Source of the DNA: Radicibacter daui
GTDB taxonomy: Bacteria; Pseudomonadota; Alphaproteobacteria; Radicibacterales; Radicibacteraceae
Assembly: GCA_030657355.1 (NCBI GenBank)
Contig: CP131056.1
Location: forward strand, 1-64,000
Direction of reading: 5' to 3'
Length of the DNA: 64,000 nucleotides
Numbering within the stretch: the first letter of the stretch is position 1; each line of letters opens with the position of its first letter. The position numbers were made by a program, and so were the translations under genes. The notes below the pieces were generated by a model. It did not search any database. It saw only the letters and a program-made list of their open reading frames with translations, and was not told the origin of the DNA. This document shows positions 33,336 through 42,672 of this stretch, piece after piece.

Positions 33336-34028
33336 ATGGCGAGCGGCGCAGAGAACAAGGGTAACGGCGAGAAGGGCGGGGTCCAGGCCGACCTCTTCGC
33401 CCCGCGCCCCATCAATGCCGCCTCTGCCACCCTGGCACGAACCGGCCGGGTCAAGCGCCTGCGCATCATCCTGCCCATTATCGCCATACTGCTGCTCGTG
33501 ATCATGCTGGGCTGGCCCTACTGGCAGGACGTGCGGGACGAGATCGCCCCGCTGCTGAACGCCGAGCAAGCACCGCCTCCCGCCACGGTCGACCAGCCGG
33601 AATCAGAAGTCGCCAACCCCCGTTTCGTCGGCACCGACCGCAAGAACCGCCCCTTCACCATCACGGCCGACAAGGCCATCCAGTCTACCGATGGCGGCGC
33701 GGTCGATCTGGTCAATGCCGAGGCGGACATGACGCTTGATGAGGGGCACTGGATCGCCTTGCGCGCCGAAAACGGGCGATATGACCGTAACAGCCAGACG
33801 CTCGATCTCAGCGGCCATGTCGTGCTGTTCCACGACAGCGGCTACCAGCTCGATACCGATCTCGTGCATGTCAATCTGGACACGCTGGTCGCCGACAGCT
33901 CCGCCCCCACCTCCGGCTCCGGCCCGATGGGCGAGTTTCACTCGCAGGGCTTCACCGTCGGCGATTCCGGCAACATCGTCACCCTCAAGGGCCAATCGCA
34001 TATCCTGCTGAGAGGGACCTCTCCATGA
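33336..34028 (+). CDS. lptC: LPS export ABC transporter periplasmic protein LptC
   Basis: This 230-residue protein has a short cytoplasmic tail, one membrane anchor at about residues 43-62 (RIILPIIAILLLVIMLGWPYW) and a periplasmic beta-jellyroll domain. The domain shows 'NPRFVGTDRKNRPFTITADKAI' and 'LDLSGHVVLFHDSGYQLDTD', typical of alphaproteobacterial LptC. It passes LPS from LptBFG to LptA. It starts 10 bases after kdsD and overlaps lptA by 4 bases, so the three are tightly coupled. Confidence 0.92.
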   Translation: MASGAENKGNGEKGGVQADLFAPRPINAASATLARTGRVKRLRIILPIIAILLLVIMLGWPYWQDVRDEIAPLLNAEQAPPPATVDQPESEVANPRFVGTDRKNRPFTITADKAIQSTDGGAVDLVNAEADMTLDEGHWIALRAENGRYDRNSQTLDLSGHVVLFHDSGYQLDTDLVHVNLDTLVADSSAPTSGSGPMGEFHSQGFTVGDSGNIVTLKGQSHILLRGTSP

Positions 34029-34945
34029 TCCGCCGCGCACGCCGCAAGGTAGCCCTCTGCGCCCTTCTCCTTGCACCGGCCGTCGGCCTCGGCGCCGGCA
34101 TTTTCCAGCCTGCGCTGGCGCAGACGCTCATGCGGCCGGGCAGCCAGCCGGTTGAGATCACTGCCGATGGCGCCATCCGCTGGGATCGCCCGGCGAGCAC
34201 CATTACCGCCGATGGCGGCACGCAGGTAGTGCAGGGCACGCTGACGCTGACAGCTCCGCGCCTTACCGCCACCTACACCGAAGGCCCTGCGAGCAACGGC
34301 GGCTCCGGCGGCATTGAAGTAAAGACGGTGGTGGCCGAAGGCGGGGTGCGCATCGTCGATGGCGACCGCGTAGCCGCGGGCGATACCGCCACCTATGACG
34401 TGGCGACCGGGCTGATGACACTGACCGGCGGCGCTCTTTCCGTGACCAGCGCCCAGGGCAAGGTCACCGCGCGCGACAAGATCACCTACAACTCCACCAG
34501 CCGTATTGCCACCGCCGACGGCAACGCCACAGTCTCCCAGCAGGATCGTGTGCTGGCAGCAGACCATATCACCGCGCATTTCGACGCCGCGCCTGCAGCC
34601 GGCGCCAAGGCAGGCAGTGCCCCGGCAAAAGCCGGCACATCTGCCGCCGGCACCGGTTCACTGTCCTCTGCCGATGCCGTGGGCAATGTGCAGGTCACCA
34701 CGGCAACGGAAACGGCCACCGGCGCACGGGGCCATTATGACGCGATTGCCGATACCGCCCGGCTGGAGGGTGGCGTGCGTATCGTGCGCGGCCGCACTAT
34801 TCTCACCGGTGAAGCGGCGACGGTGGACATGAAGTCGGGCGTCTCTACCCTGCTGGCCCCCAAAGGTCAGGGAGACGACAAAAAAGCCCGCATCCTCTTT
34901 TATCCCGGCGACAAGAACGGTGCGGGCGACAGCAAGAAGCCATGA
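34025..34945 (+). CDS. lptA: LPS transport periplasmic protein LptA
   Basis: This 306-residue OstA-domain protein has a signal peptide ending near residue 32 (LAQ). The jellyroll repeats are visible as 'PVEITADGAIRWDRPASTITADGGTQVVQGTLTLTAPRLTATY' and 'GGVRIVDGDRVAAGDTATYDVATGLMTLTGGALSVTS'. It is clearly longer than E. coli LptA (185). The extra length includes an Ala/Gly/Lys-rich insertion at about residues 182-216. Known LptA proteins polymerise into the bridge carrying LPS across the periplasm. It overlaps lptC by 4 bases and precedes lptB. Confidence 0.9.
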   Translation: MIRRARRKVALCALLLAPAVGLGAGIFQPALAQTLMRPGSQPVEITADGAIRWDRPASTITADGGTQVVQGTLTLTAPRLTATYTEGPASNGGSGGIEVKTVVAEGGVRIVDGDRVAAGDTATYDVATGLMTLTGGALSVTSAQGKVTARDKITYNSTSRIATADGNATVSQQDRVLAADHITAHFDAAPAAGAKAGSAPAKAGTSAAGTGSLSSADAVGNVQVTTATETATGARGHYDAIADTARLEGGVRIVRGRTILTGEAATVDMKSGVSTLLAPKGQGDDKKARILFYPGDKNGAGDSKKP

Positions 34946-35002
34946 GCTTCATGCTGATTACCCCTTTCCGCGACGCCCCATTCGTGGCTTAAGATCAGAT
35001 CC

Positions 35003-35857
35003 GTGAAAGACGACGAGCAAAAACGAGGCCAACCGATGCGTTCCGGCCCTCCAGCCCACGAGGCGGCCCCGCCGGACAGTGCCGATGGTGCTTCCGCGGA
35101 GGGTTCCGGCCAGCATCTGAGGGTCGTGGCCGACAATAGCGGCCTTACCGTGCGCAACCTCGGCAAGCGCTACAAGAAGCGCCCGGTGCTGCGGGACGTC
35201 AGCCTCAATGTGCAGCGCGGCGAGGTCATCGGCCTGCTCGGCCCCAACGGTGCCGGCAAGACGACCTGCTTCTACATCATCACCGGCCTCATTGCGGCCG
35301 ACAGCGGCTCCATCCTGCTTGACGGGCAGGATGTTACCCGCCTGCCCATGTACCAGCGTGCGCGCCTTGGCGTGGGCTATCTGCCGCAGGATGCCTCGAT
35401 CTTCCGCGGCATGACGGTGGAAGAGAACCTGCGCGCGGTGCTGGAGCTGTCGGAAGCCGACCGCGCCACCCGCGAGGCCATGCTCGACAGCCTGCTGGCC
35501 GAATTTTCCATCTCCCATCTGCGCCAGGCCCCGGCACTGGCGCTGTCCGGTGGCGAGCGCCGGCGCGTGGAAATCGCGCGCTGCCTTGCCGCCCGTCCGC
35601 ATTTCGTCCTTCTGGACGAGCCGCTCGCCGGCATCGATCCCATTGCCGTCAACGATATCCGCGAACTGGTCGGCCAGCTGCGCGATCGGGGCATCGGCGT
35701 ACTGATCACCGACCACAATGTGCGCGATACGCTCGACCTGGTGGACCGCGCCTATATCCTCCATGACGGCCACGTGCTGATGGAAGGCCGCCCGGCCGAC
35801 ATCGTCGCCCACCAGGATGTGCGGCGCGTCTATCTGGGTGAGCGTTTCAGCCTGTAG
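35003..35857 (+). CDS. lptB: LPS export ABC transporter ATPase LptB
   Basis: This 284-residue cytoplasmic ATPase drives LPS extraction by LptFG. Walker A GPNGAGKTT is at residues 80-88 from the GTG start at 35003. The signature ALSGGERRRVEIARCLA, Walker B FVLLDEPLAGIDP and the switch His in 'ITDHNVRDTL' are all intact. The N-terminal 45 residues before the ABC fold are longer than usual and low in complexity. An ATG at 35036 would shorten them by 11 residues. It ends 72 bases before rpoN, the standard neighbour of lptB. Confidence 0.95.
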   Translation: MKDDEQKRGQPMRSGPPAHEAAPPDSADGASAEGSGQHLRVVADNSGLTVRNLGKRYKKRPVLRDVSLNVQRGEVIGLLGPNGAGKTTCFYIITGLIAADSGSILLDGQDVTRLPMYQRARLGVGYLPQDASIFRGMTVEENLRAVLELSEADRATREAMLDSLLAEFSISHLRQAPALALSGGERRRVEIARCLAARPHFVLLDEPLAGIDPIAVNDIRELVGQLRDRGIGVLITDHNVRDTLDLVDRAYILHDGHVLMEGRPADIVAHQDVRRVYLGERFSL

Positions 35858-35929
35858 GCCGGTGGCACGATTTTAAAAATAACAAGAAAAACAAAAGGCT
35901 TCTGACATCGAAAGGCGGGGAAAGGGGTA

Positions 35930-37516
35930 ATGGCGTTCAGCCAACGGCTTGATCTGAGGCAATCGCAACAGCTGGTGATGACACCCCAGCTGCAGCAGGC
36001 CATCAAGCTTTTGCAGCTCAACAATGTCGAGCTGACCGCCTTCGTCGATGCGGAACTGGAACGCAACCCGCTGCTGGAAACCGGCGATCTCGATGACAGC
36101 CCGCTGGAACGCGGCCAGGCCGCCGACAGCACCGGCGAAGCCCTTTCCGGCGGATTCGAGGACAGCTACAGCCCACAGCAGGCCGAAGGGGGCTACTCCG
36201 CCGGCGAAGCGAGTGACGTTGCCGAGCTGACCGGCCGCTCCGGTATCGAGGAGCGCGACGCCCCGCTCGATACCGACTACGAGAATGTCTACACCAACAG
36301 CGCCCGCGGCGATGTGCCCGTCGATACCGGCGAGGCGATGGGAAGCTACACCGGCAGCGGTGGACGCAGCGACTTTTCCGATGATGACAGCTCGCTGGAG
36401 CGCACGCTCTCCCAGCCGGAGTCGCTGCGCGAGCATCTGGAACAGCAGATTGCCTGCGACATCTCGAGCCCGGCTGACCGCGCCATCGCGCTGGAGATCA
36501 TCGAGGGTCTGGACGCAAGCGGCTACTGGTCCGGCGATACCGCCGAGATGGCAGAGCGCCTCGGCTGCCCGGAGGAGCAGATCCTCGGCGTGATGGAGCG
36601 CGTCCAACGCTTCGATCCGCCCGGCATCTGCGCCCGCTCGGTGCAGGAATGCCTTGCCATCCAGCTGCGCGAGCTCAATCGCCTCGACCCCTGGATGCAG
36701 GCCCTCCTGGAGCGGCTGGACCTTCTGGCCAAGCGCGATGTGCCCGGCCTCCTGAAGGCCATCGGCTGCAGCCAGGAAGACCTTATGGACATGATCGCCG
36801 AGATCAGGGCGCTCAATCCGCGCCCGGCCTCCGGCTTCGATCACGACATCGCCCAGCCCGTCACACCCGATGTGCTGATGCGCCGCAACCCGTCGGGCAA
36901 CGGCTGGATCGTCGAGCTTAACCCCGACACGCTGCCGCGCGTGCTGGTCTCCCAGCGTTATTACGCCGAAATCGCCACCGGCCCGGCCGCCAAGCTGATG
37001 AGCAAGGCGGAGAAAGACTTTCTTACCGAACAGTGGCAATCTGCCAACTGGCTGGTGAAGTCGCTTCACCAGCGCGCAACCACCATCATGAAGGTGGCGC
37101 GCGAAATCGTCCGTCAGCAGGAGGCCTTCTTCACCCACGGGGTGACGCATCTTCGCCCCCTGGTGCTTCGCAACATCGCCGAAGCCATCGACATGCATGA
37201 GTCCACGGTCAGCCGTGTGACCAGCAACAAGTTCATCGCCACGCCGCGGGGGCTCTACGAGCTCAAATATTTCTTCACGGCAGCGATTGCAGGTGCGGAC
37301 GGGCAGGCAAGCCACTCGGCCGAAGCCGTGCGCCACCGCATCAAGGCTCTCATCGACCAGGAGGTGCCTGACAATGTGCTTTCAGATGACCAGATCGTCG
37401 CCACGCTCAAGACGGATGGCGTGGATGTCGCCCGGCGCACCGTGGCGAAGTACCGGGAGGCCATGGGGATCCCGTCATCGGTTCAGCGCCGCAAGCTGAA
37501 AATGATGCAGATCTGA
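35930..37516 (+). CDS. rpoN: RNA polymerase sigma-54 factor
   Basis: A 528-residue sigma factor. The Gln/Leu-rich activator-binding region is at residues 1-45 (RQSQQLVMTPQLQQAIKLLQL). An acidic variable region follows to about 160, then the core-binding domain (QPESLREHLEQQIACD), a helix-turn-helix (DMHESTVSRVTSNKF) and the RpoN box 'ARRTVAKYRE' close to the C-terminus. It is complete and slightly longer than average because of the acidic region. It is followed by hpf and ptsN, the conserved order that links nitrogen and PTS-Ntr regulation. The short upstream gap is AT-rich and may hold a promoter. Confidence 0.96.
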   Translation: MAFSQRLDLRQSQQLVMTPQLQQAIKLLQLNNVELTAFVDAELERNPLLETGDLDDSPLERGQAADSTGEALSGGFEDSYSPQQAEGGYSAGEASDVAELTGRSGIEERDAPLDTDYENVYTNSARGDVPVDTGEAMGSYTGSGGRSDFSDDDSSLERTLSQPESLREHLEQQIACDISSPADRAIALEIIEGLDASGYWSGDTAEMAERLGCPEEQILGVMERVQRFDPPGICARSVQECLAIQLRELNRLDPWMQALLERLDLLAKRDVPGLLKAIGCSQEDLMDMIAEIRALNPRPASGFDHDIAQPVTPDVLMRRNPSGNGWIVELNPDTLPRVLVSQRYYAEIATGPAAKLMSKAEKDFLTEQWQSANWLVKSLHQRATTIMKVAREIVRQQEAFFTHGVTHLRPLVLRNIAEAIDMHESTVSRVTSNKFIATPRGLYELKYFFTAAIAGADGQASHSAEAVRHRIKALIDQEVPDNVLSDDQIVATLKTDGVDVARRTVAKYREAMGIPSSVQRRKLKMMQI

Positions 37517-37688
37517 TCCTTGTCAGTGCGCTAGCGCGGCCCCACGTCAATCCTGAGGGCCTGCGCAACCGCGCGGAAGGTCCTTTAAACCAAGGCGCGC
37601 GCTCCTGCCGTTCGCCCCTTTCGCCGTGCCGCCCCATCTGGCGGCAAGACATCCGGGCACCGGAGTGCGAGGCCAGCAATAAAGCGGG

Positions 37689-38288
37689 ATGAATGCCATG
37701 CAGCTCACCATTCGAGGCAAGCAGATTGATGTTGGCGATGCCCTGCGCACGCATGTGTCAGGCGCACTCACCGAGGTCGCGAACAAATATTTCAACGACC
37801 CGATCGAGGCCAATGTCGTCTTCTCGCGCGAAGGCCATATGTTCAAGTGCGATGTCGTCATCCATGTCGGCAAGCGCATCCTGCTGCAAGCCAATGCCGA
37901 GGCAAATGAGCCCTACCCCAGTTTTGACGGCGCCGCCGAGAAGATCGGCAAGCGCCTGCGCCGCTACAAGCGCCGCCTGCGCGACCATCACCTGAACGGT
38001 GCAGACGGCGTTTCGCCGACCACCGCCCAGTATAATGTGATTGAATCCCGCGACGATCTGGACGATGAAGCTGGCGAGCACGCCGATGGGGCCCCCGTCA
38101 TCATCGCCGACATGACCACCCAGGTGGAGACACTTGCGGTGAGCGATGCGGTGATGCGACTGGACCTTGGTAACCTTTCGGCGTTAATGTTTCGCAATCC
38201 GGCCCATGGCGGGCTCAATATGATCTACCGCCGTCCCGACGGGAACATCGGTTGGGTCGATCCGGCAGTAGCCGGAAAGAGCCATTGA
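37689..38288 (+). CDS. hpf: Ribosome hibernation-promoting factor, long form
   Basis: This 199-residue protein has an N-terminal HPF/RaiA domain (residues about 4-105: MQLTIRGKQIDVGDALRTHV, then GKRLRRYKRRLRDHH). A C-terminal dimerisation domain covers about 140-195 (VMRLDLGNLSALMFRNPAHGGLNMIYRRPDGNIGWVDP). The two-domain layout is the long HPF that pairs 70S ribosomes into 100S dimers in resting cells. It lies 172 bases after rpoN and 42 bases before ptsN. ATG at 37689 is used; another ATG three codons later (37698) would serve as well. Confidence 0.93.
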   Translation: MNAMQLTIRGKQIDVGDALRTHVSGALTEVANKYFNDPIEANVVFSREGHMFKCDVVIHVGKRILLQANAEANEPYPSFDGAAEKIGKRLRRYKRRLRDHHLNGADGVSPTTAQYNVIESRDDLDDEAGEHADGAPVIIADMTTQVETLAVSDAVMRLDLGNLSALMFRNPAHGGLNMIYRRPDGNIGWVDPAVAGKSH

Positions 38289-38330
38289 GCGCCATCAGAG
38301 CCAAACGAGCGTGAGCGGTAACACCACGTC

Positions 38331-38792
38331 ATGAACGGTATCCTGACTCCGGACAGCGTCCTTCCGTCTCTCCACGTTACGTCGAAGAAACAGGCCCTCC
38401 ACGAACTAGCCAAGAGAGCCAGCGTCATCACCGGCCTCGGTGAGCGCGCGATCTTCGATACGCTTGTGGAACGCGAGCGGCTTGGCAGCACCGGGGTCGG
38501 GCGTGGCGTGGCCATCCCTCACGGCAAGCTTGCTTCGCTGGACCGGGTCTACGGGGTCTTTGCCCGTCTGACCCGGCCCATCGACTTCGACGCGGTGGAC
38601 GAGCACCCGGTCGATCTCATGTTCCTGCTGCTGGCGCCCGAAGGTGCCGGGGCGGATCATCTCAAGGCCCTCGCCCGCGTTTCGCGCCTGCTGCGCGATG
38701 ACGGCATGCTGGATCGTCTGCGCGGCTGCGAAACGGCAGATGCCCTTTTCTCTCTGCTGAACGAGCAGGAAGCCAGCAGCCACGCTGCCTGA
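38331..38792 (+). CDS. ptsN: PTS IIA-like nitrogen regulatory protein PtsN
   Basis: This 153-residue EIIA-Ntr protein has the phosphorylatable His64 in 'GRGVAIPHGKL'. The surrounding fold segments are 'ERERLGSTGVG', 'FDAVDEHPVDLMFLLLAPEGAGADHLKALARVSRLLRD'. It receives phosphate from PtsP/NPr and regulates potassium transport and nitrogen responses in relatives. PtsP and NPr are not in this window. The gene follows hpf as in most alphaproteobacteria. Confidence 0.95.
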   Translation: MNGILTPDSVLPSLHVTSKKQALHELAKRASVITGLGERAIFDTLVERERLGSTGVGRGVAIPHGKLASLDRVYGVFARLTRPIDFDAVDEHPVDLMFLLLAPEGAGADHLKALARVSRLLRDDGMLDRLRGCETADALFSLLNEQEASSHAA

Positions 38793-38929
38793 AAATTGCC
38801 GTGCTCGGCCATTAGGCACCAATTGGCAGGCCGTCATGCAGCCGCATGCGGTGCTTTGGCGTTTCATAGCCGCGAGGGAGTGCCAGGAGGCCCTGCCCCT
38901 GCGCGAAGCAACAGTTAACCGGAATTCCG

Positions 38930-41326
38930 ATGAGCGAGCGGCGTAGCCCGACCTTTCACAAACCGGGCCTCACCGCGCCCTTCCAGTCCGAGAACGAGCC
39001 GGGCCTGCGCGCAAGCCGTGACGGAGCACGCCAGGACGGGCTGCATGCCCCTGCGCGCGCTGCCAGCCATCGCCCCGCTGCGGCGCCAGGCGACGGTGGA
39101 CGGCAAACACCCACTTTCGGAACCACTTCCGGCCCGGTCATCACGGGTCCCGCCCTGCAGCGGCAGGCACAGGAGCGTCCCCCATTGCTGACGGCGACGC
39201 CCGACCCCGCCAATGACAGTGGCCTTGCCGCATCGGCCCGGGCACAAGGGCCCAGCCGGCCGGCGGCAAAACCGCGCCGCAAAACCGCTGCGAGCAAAAA
39301 AGCGGCCCCCGGCCATCGCAAGGAAAGCGCCGGCAAAGGCGGCGGTAATGGCAATGGCGGGTCCGGGTCCGGCTCCGGTGGCCGCCGCGGCGGGGGCAAG
39401 AAACCCCGGCGTCACTGGGCTGTCTCGCTGCTGCGCGTCGGTGTCGTCGCGATGATCTGGCTGGTGGTGTTCGGCGCCGCGGCCGTCGCCGTCGTCGGCT
39501 ACACCATCCCCCGCATCGACGAGGTGGAGGCCGCGCCGCGCCAGCCTTCCGTTACCATCATCGCCGGGGATGGCAGCACCTTTGCCCGTATCGGCCAGCT
39601 TTCCGGCAAACAGATCACGCTGGCCGACGTGCCGCCCTGGGTTCCCAACGCCGTCGTCGCCATCGAGGACAAGCGCTTCTACTACCATCCCGGAGTGGAC
39701 CCCATCGGCCTGCTCCGTGCCGCCTGGACCAACTGGCGCGCCGGCCGCATCGTGCAAGGCGGCTCCACCCTGACCCAGCAGCTCGCCAAGAACCTGTTTC
39801 TGACCCCCGACCGCACCATGCTGCGCAAGGCGCAGGAACTGGTGCTGGCGCTGTGGCTGGACTGGCACTACAGCAAGGAAGAGCTGCTGGCCGCCTATCT
39901 CAACCGCGTCTATCTCGGCGGTGGCGCTTACGGCGTCGATGCGGCTGCCCAGCGCTATTTCAACAAGGATGCCAGCAAGCTCAATGTGCGTGAGGCTGCC
40001 GTTATTGCGGGTCTCCTCAAGGCGCCGTCGCGTTATGCGCCTACCAATGACCCGCAGGCAGCACAGGATCGCTCCAACATCGTGCTCGATGCCATGCTGG
40101 AGCAGCATTATCTGACCCGCACCCAGTACGACACGGCCAGGGCGACCCCGGTAGAACGCCCGACGGACGGCGTAGGCCCCAACAGCGGCTACATCTCGTC
40201 CTGGATTGCCGACACGGTGTGGGATCTGGCTGGCGAGCAGGACCGTGACGTCGTCGCCCGCACCACGCTTGATCCGCGCATCCAGCGCGCCGCCGAAGAC
40301 AAGGTGGCCGCCATGATGCAGTCACCCGCCACTTCCAAGGCCAATGTCGGGCAAACGGCACTCGTGGCGATGGCGCCGGACGGCTCCGTGCTCGGCATGG
40401 TAGGCGGCACCGATTACGGCGAGAGCCGCTTCAACCGCGCCACCGACGCCCACCGCCAGCCGGGCTCGTCCTTCAAGCCCTTCGTCTATCTGGCGGCGCT
40501 GGAAGCCGGCAAGATCAAGCCGGACAGCATCGTGGTGGACGAGCCGATCAACATCAACGGCTACTCCCCCTCCAATTACGAGCCGGGTTATCTCGGCACC
40601 ATCTCCGCCCGTACGGCGCTGGAGGATTCGATCAACACGGTGGCGGTCAAGACGCTCTGGTCCACCGGCGTTTCGCGTACCATCAACCTTGCGCACTCGC
40701 TCGGCCTGCCCGAGGCGCTGCGCAGCGACTTGTCACTGGCGCTCGGCTCCAGCGAGGTAACGCCGCTCGATCTGGCCGGCCTCTATGCCGCACTCGCCAG
40801 TGGCGGGCGCCCGGTCTACCCCTACATCGTCACCGAGATCAGGGATACCCAGGGCAACGTGCTCTATCGCCGCCATAGCGAGCCGGCACCTCCTGTTGTC
40901 GGTCGTCGCGCCATCTCGGATCTCACCAGCATGATGACGGGCGTGCTGACCGAGGGCACCGGCAAGTCCGCAAGGCTTGACCGGCCCGCCGCCGGCAAGA
41001 CCGGCACCAGCCAGGACAGCCGCGATGCCTGGTTTGCCGGCTTTACCAGCGATCTGGTGGCGGTGGTGTGGATGGGCAATGACGACAACAAGCCAATGAA
41101 GCATGTCACCGGCGGCACCCTGCCCGCCCAGCTGTGGCGCGATTTCATGCTGGCCGCCACCAAGGGCCAGCCGGCGCGGCCCCTGCCTTATCTGCTGCCG
41201 GACGAAGTCGAGGTGCCGGTTGCAAGCAACGATGTCGGCCTTGCCGGCTCGGCGCGCGGCCCAGCCCCGCAACCGGAGCCTGAAGGCGGGCTTGCCGGCT
41301 TCCTCAAGCGCCTTTTCGGCCAGTAG
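38930..41326 (+). CDS. Class A penicillin-binding protein (PBP1A family)
   Basis: This 798-residue bifunctional peptidoglycan synthase is anchored by a helix at about residues 164-190. The glycosyltransferase domain has catalytic Glu246 in 'EDKRFYYHPG' and 'GGSTLTQQLAKNL'. The transpeptidase domain has Ser513 and Lys516 in 'SSFK', then 'SIN', and Lys690 in 'KTG'. All motifs are intact. The cytoplasmic tail of about 160 residues is unusually long, basic and glycine-rich (GNGNGGSGSGSGGRRGGGKK), a feature of several alphaproteobacterial enzymes. The C-terminal 23 bases overlap the convergent phosphatase gene. Confidence 0.93.
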   Translation: MSERRSPTFHKPGLTAPFQSENEPGLRASRDGARQDGLHAPARAASHRPAAAPGDGGRQTPTFGTTSGPVITGPALQRQAQERPPLLTATPDPANDSGLAASARAQGPSRPAAKPRRKTAASKKAAPGHRKESAGKGGGNGNGGSGSGSGGRRGGGKKPRRHWAVSLLRVGVVAMIWLVVFGAAAVAVVGYTIPRIDEVEAAPRQPSVTIIAGDGSTFARIGQLSGKQITLADVPPWVPNAVVAIEDKRFYYHPGVDPIGLLRAAWTNWRAGRIVQGGSTLTQQLAKNLFLTPDRTMLRKAQELVLALWLDWHYSKEELLAAYLNRVYLGGGAYGVDAAAQRYFNKDASKLNVREAAVIAGLLKAPSRYAPTNDPQAAQDRSNIVLDAMLEQHYLTRTQYDTARATPVERPTDGVGPNSGYISSWIADTVWDLAGEQDRDVVARTTLDPRIQRAAEDKVAAMMQSPATSKANVGQTALVAMAPDGSVLGMVGGTDYGESRFNRATDAHRQPGSSFKPFVYLAALEAGKIKPDSIVVDEPININGYSPSNYEPGYLGTISARTALEDSINTVAVKTLWSTGVSRTINLAHSLGLPEALRSDLSLALGSSEVTPLDLAGLYAALASGGRPVYPYIVTEIRDTQGNVLYRRHSEPAPPVVGRRAISDLTSMMTGVLTEGTGKSARLDRPAAGKTGTSQDSRDAWFAGFTSDLVAVVWMGNDDNKPMKHVTGGTLPAQLWRDFMLAATKGQPARPLPYLLPDEVEVPVASNDVGLAGSARGPAPQPEPEGGLAGFLKRLFGQ

Positions 41327-41801
41327 CGGCACGCCCGGCCCCGGTCAGTTCCGCGATCAGCCCGTCGCAGGCTGCTTCGATCAGGTCGAGCACCCGCTCG
41401 AAACCGCCATCGCCGCCATAATAGGGGTCCGGCACCTCTCTTGTGGCGGCGCCGGCAGCAAAATCCAGAAACAGCATGGTTCGGCCACGCCCCTGCTGCG
41501 GGGCCATGGCCTCCATCGCGTCCAGATGGCTCCTGTCCATCGCCAGCAGATAGTCGAAGCGCTGGAAATCCTCCGGGACCAGCCGCCGGGCACGCTGGTC
41601 TGAAAGATCATAGCCACGCCGGCGCGCATGTTGCTGGGAGCGCCGGTCAGGCGCCTCGCCCACATGGTAGCTGCTGATGCCGGCACTATCGACATGAATG
41701 CCGGCGGCAAGCCCTGCCGCTTCCAGCTTTGCGCGCATCACCCCTTCAGCGGTTGGCGAGCGACAGATATTGCCGGTACATACGAAGAGTATGGCGGTCA
41801 T
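41304..41801 (-). CDS. Low molecular weight protein-tyrosine phosphatase
   Basis: This 165-residue enzyme has the P-loop CTGNICRS at residues 8-15 with nucleophile Cys8 and Arg14. The general acid Asp is in 'VPDPYYGG', and 'LLAMDRSHLDAME' matches the family. Length is typical. Such enzymes dephosphorylate tyrosine kinases of exopolysaccharide systems or small aryl phosphates. No partner kinase is nearby. The open frame continues upstream, but the ATG at 41801 begins exactly at the conserved N-terminal strand. It converges on the penicillin-binding protein gene with a 23-base overlap. Confidence 0.92.
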   Translation of the reverse strand: MTAILFVCTGNICRSPTAEGVMRAKLEAAGLAAGIHVDSAGISSYHVGEAPDRRSQQHARRRGYDLSDQRARRLVPEDFQRFDYLLAMDRSHLDAMEAMAPQQGRGRTMLFLDFAAGAATREVPDPYYGGDGGFERVLDLIEAACDGLIAELTGAGRAATGRKGA

Positions 41802-41859
41802 GGCAGTTCCCCGCCGGGTCCGTTTCCGGAGCGCCTGGCACAAGAAAGGCTGGAGGTAG

Positions 41860-42572
41860 ATGCACCGCAACGCATCGATCGTCATACTGACAGGAGCCGG
41901 CGTCTCCGCCGAGTCCGGACTTGCCACTTTTCGTGACCGGACGGCATCTGGTCGAAGGTTCGGCTGGAAGAGGTGGCAACGCCCGAAGCCTTTGCGGCCA
42001 GTCCGGAACGCGTGCAGGATTTCTACAACTGGCGCCGGCGCCAGTTGCTTGATGCCGCTATCGCTCCCAACCCGGCCCATCTCGCGCTTGCCCGGTTGGA
42101 GCAGCACTGGCAGGGCAGTTTCCTGCTCGTTACCCAGAATATCGACAACCTGCATGAACGCGCCGGCAGTGGCGCGGGGCTGCGCCACATGCATGGGGAG
42201 CTTCTGAAGGTTCGCTGTCTCGCCTGTGCAGGCGGGCGGGAGTGGCACGGCGACCTGATGGTGGAGACCGCCTGCCCCGCCTGCGGCGCCACGGGTAGTC
42301 TCAGGCCCGATATCGTCTGGTTCGGAGAAATGCCGCTTTTCATGGACGAGATCATGGCTGCCATCGCCGACGCCGATCTTTTCGTCTCTATCGGCACCAG
42401 CGGCACGGTTTATCCCGCCGCCGGTTTTGTCGCCGAAGCGGCACTGCATGGCGCCCATACGCTGGAGCTCAATCTGGAGCCGTCCGCCGGCCGATCTGCT
42501 TTTGCCGAGGCCCGTTTCGGCCCGGCAAGCCAGCTCGTGCCGGCCTTCGTTTCCGGATTGCTCGGGCTTTGA
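41860..42572 (+). pseudogene. cobB: NAD-dependent sirtuin deacylase (CobB-like), frameshifted
   Basis: The sirtuin is split over two frames. Frame one starts at 41860 and encodes '[19 protein letters not shown]', the NAD-binding loop, up to about 41940. The match then continues in the -1 frame with '[10 protein letters not shown]', '[12 protein letters not shown]', catalytic His in 'HMHGEL', four zinc cysteines (CLAC, CPAC) and '[14 protein letters not shown]'-like sequence to the stop at 42572. Adding one G after GACCGG (41935-41940) would give the expected FRDRDGIW and restore a full protein of about 237 residues. The rest looks undamaged, so this is a very recent mutation or a sequencing error. 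A programmed shift is less likely, as no slippery heptamer is visible. Confidence 0.85.
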
Positions 42573-42672
42573 AGACCGGCGCCGATACCACGGCCTGAAC
42601 CGGCGGCTTGAACCGGCGCCCGCTCTGGGGCAAGCAGAGGAAAAGGCAGGACATGAAAAGCGGGAGAACGCC

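Noticed and set aside
31161-33569. An 802-residue open frame on the minus strand
   Set aside because: It spans tRNA-Leu, rnd, kdsD and the start of lptC, all of which are well supported on the other strand.
41925-41945. Programmed frameshift in the sirtuin gene
   Set aside because: No slippery heptamer, internal Shine-Dalgarno or downstream stem suited to frameshifting was found; a simple one-base deletion or read error explains it better.
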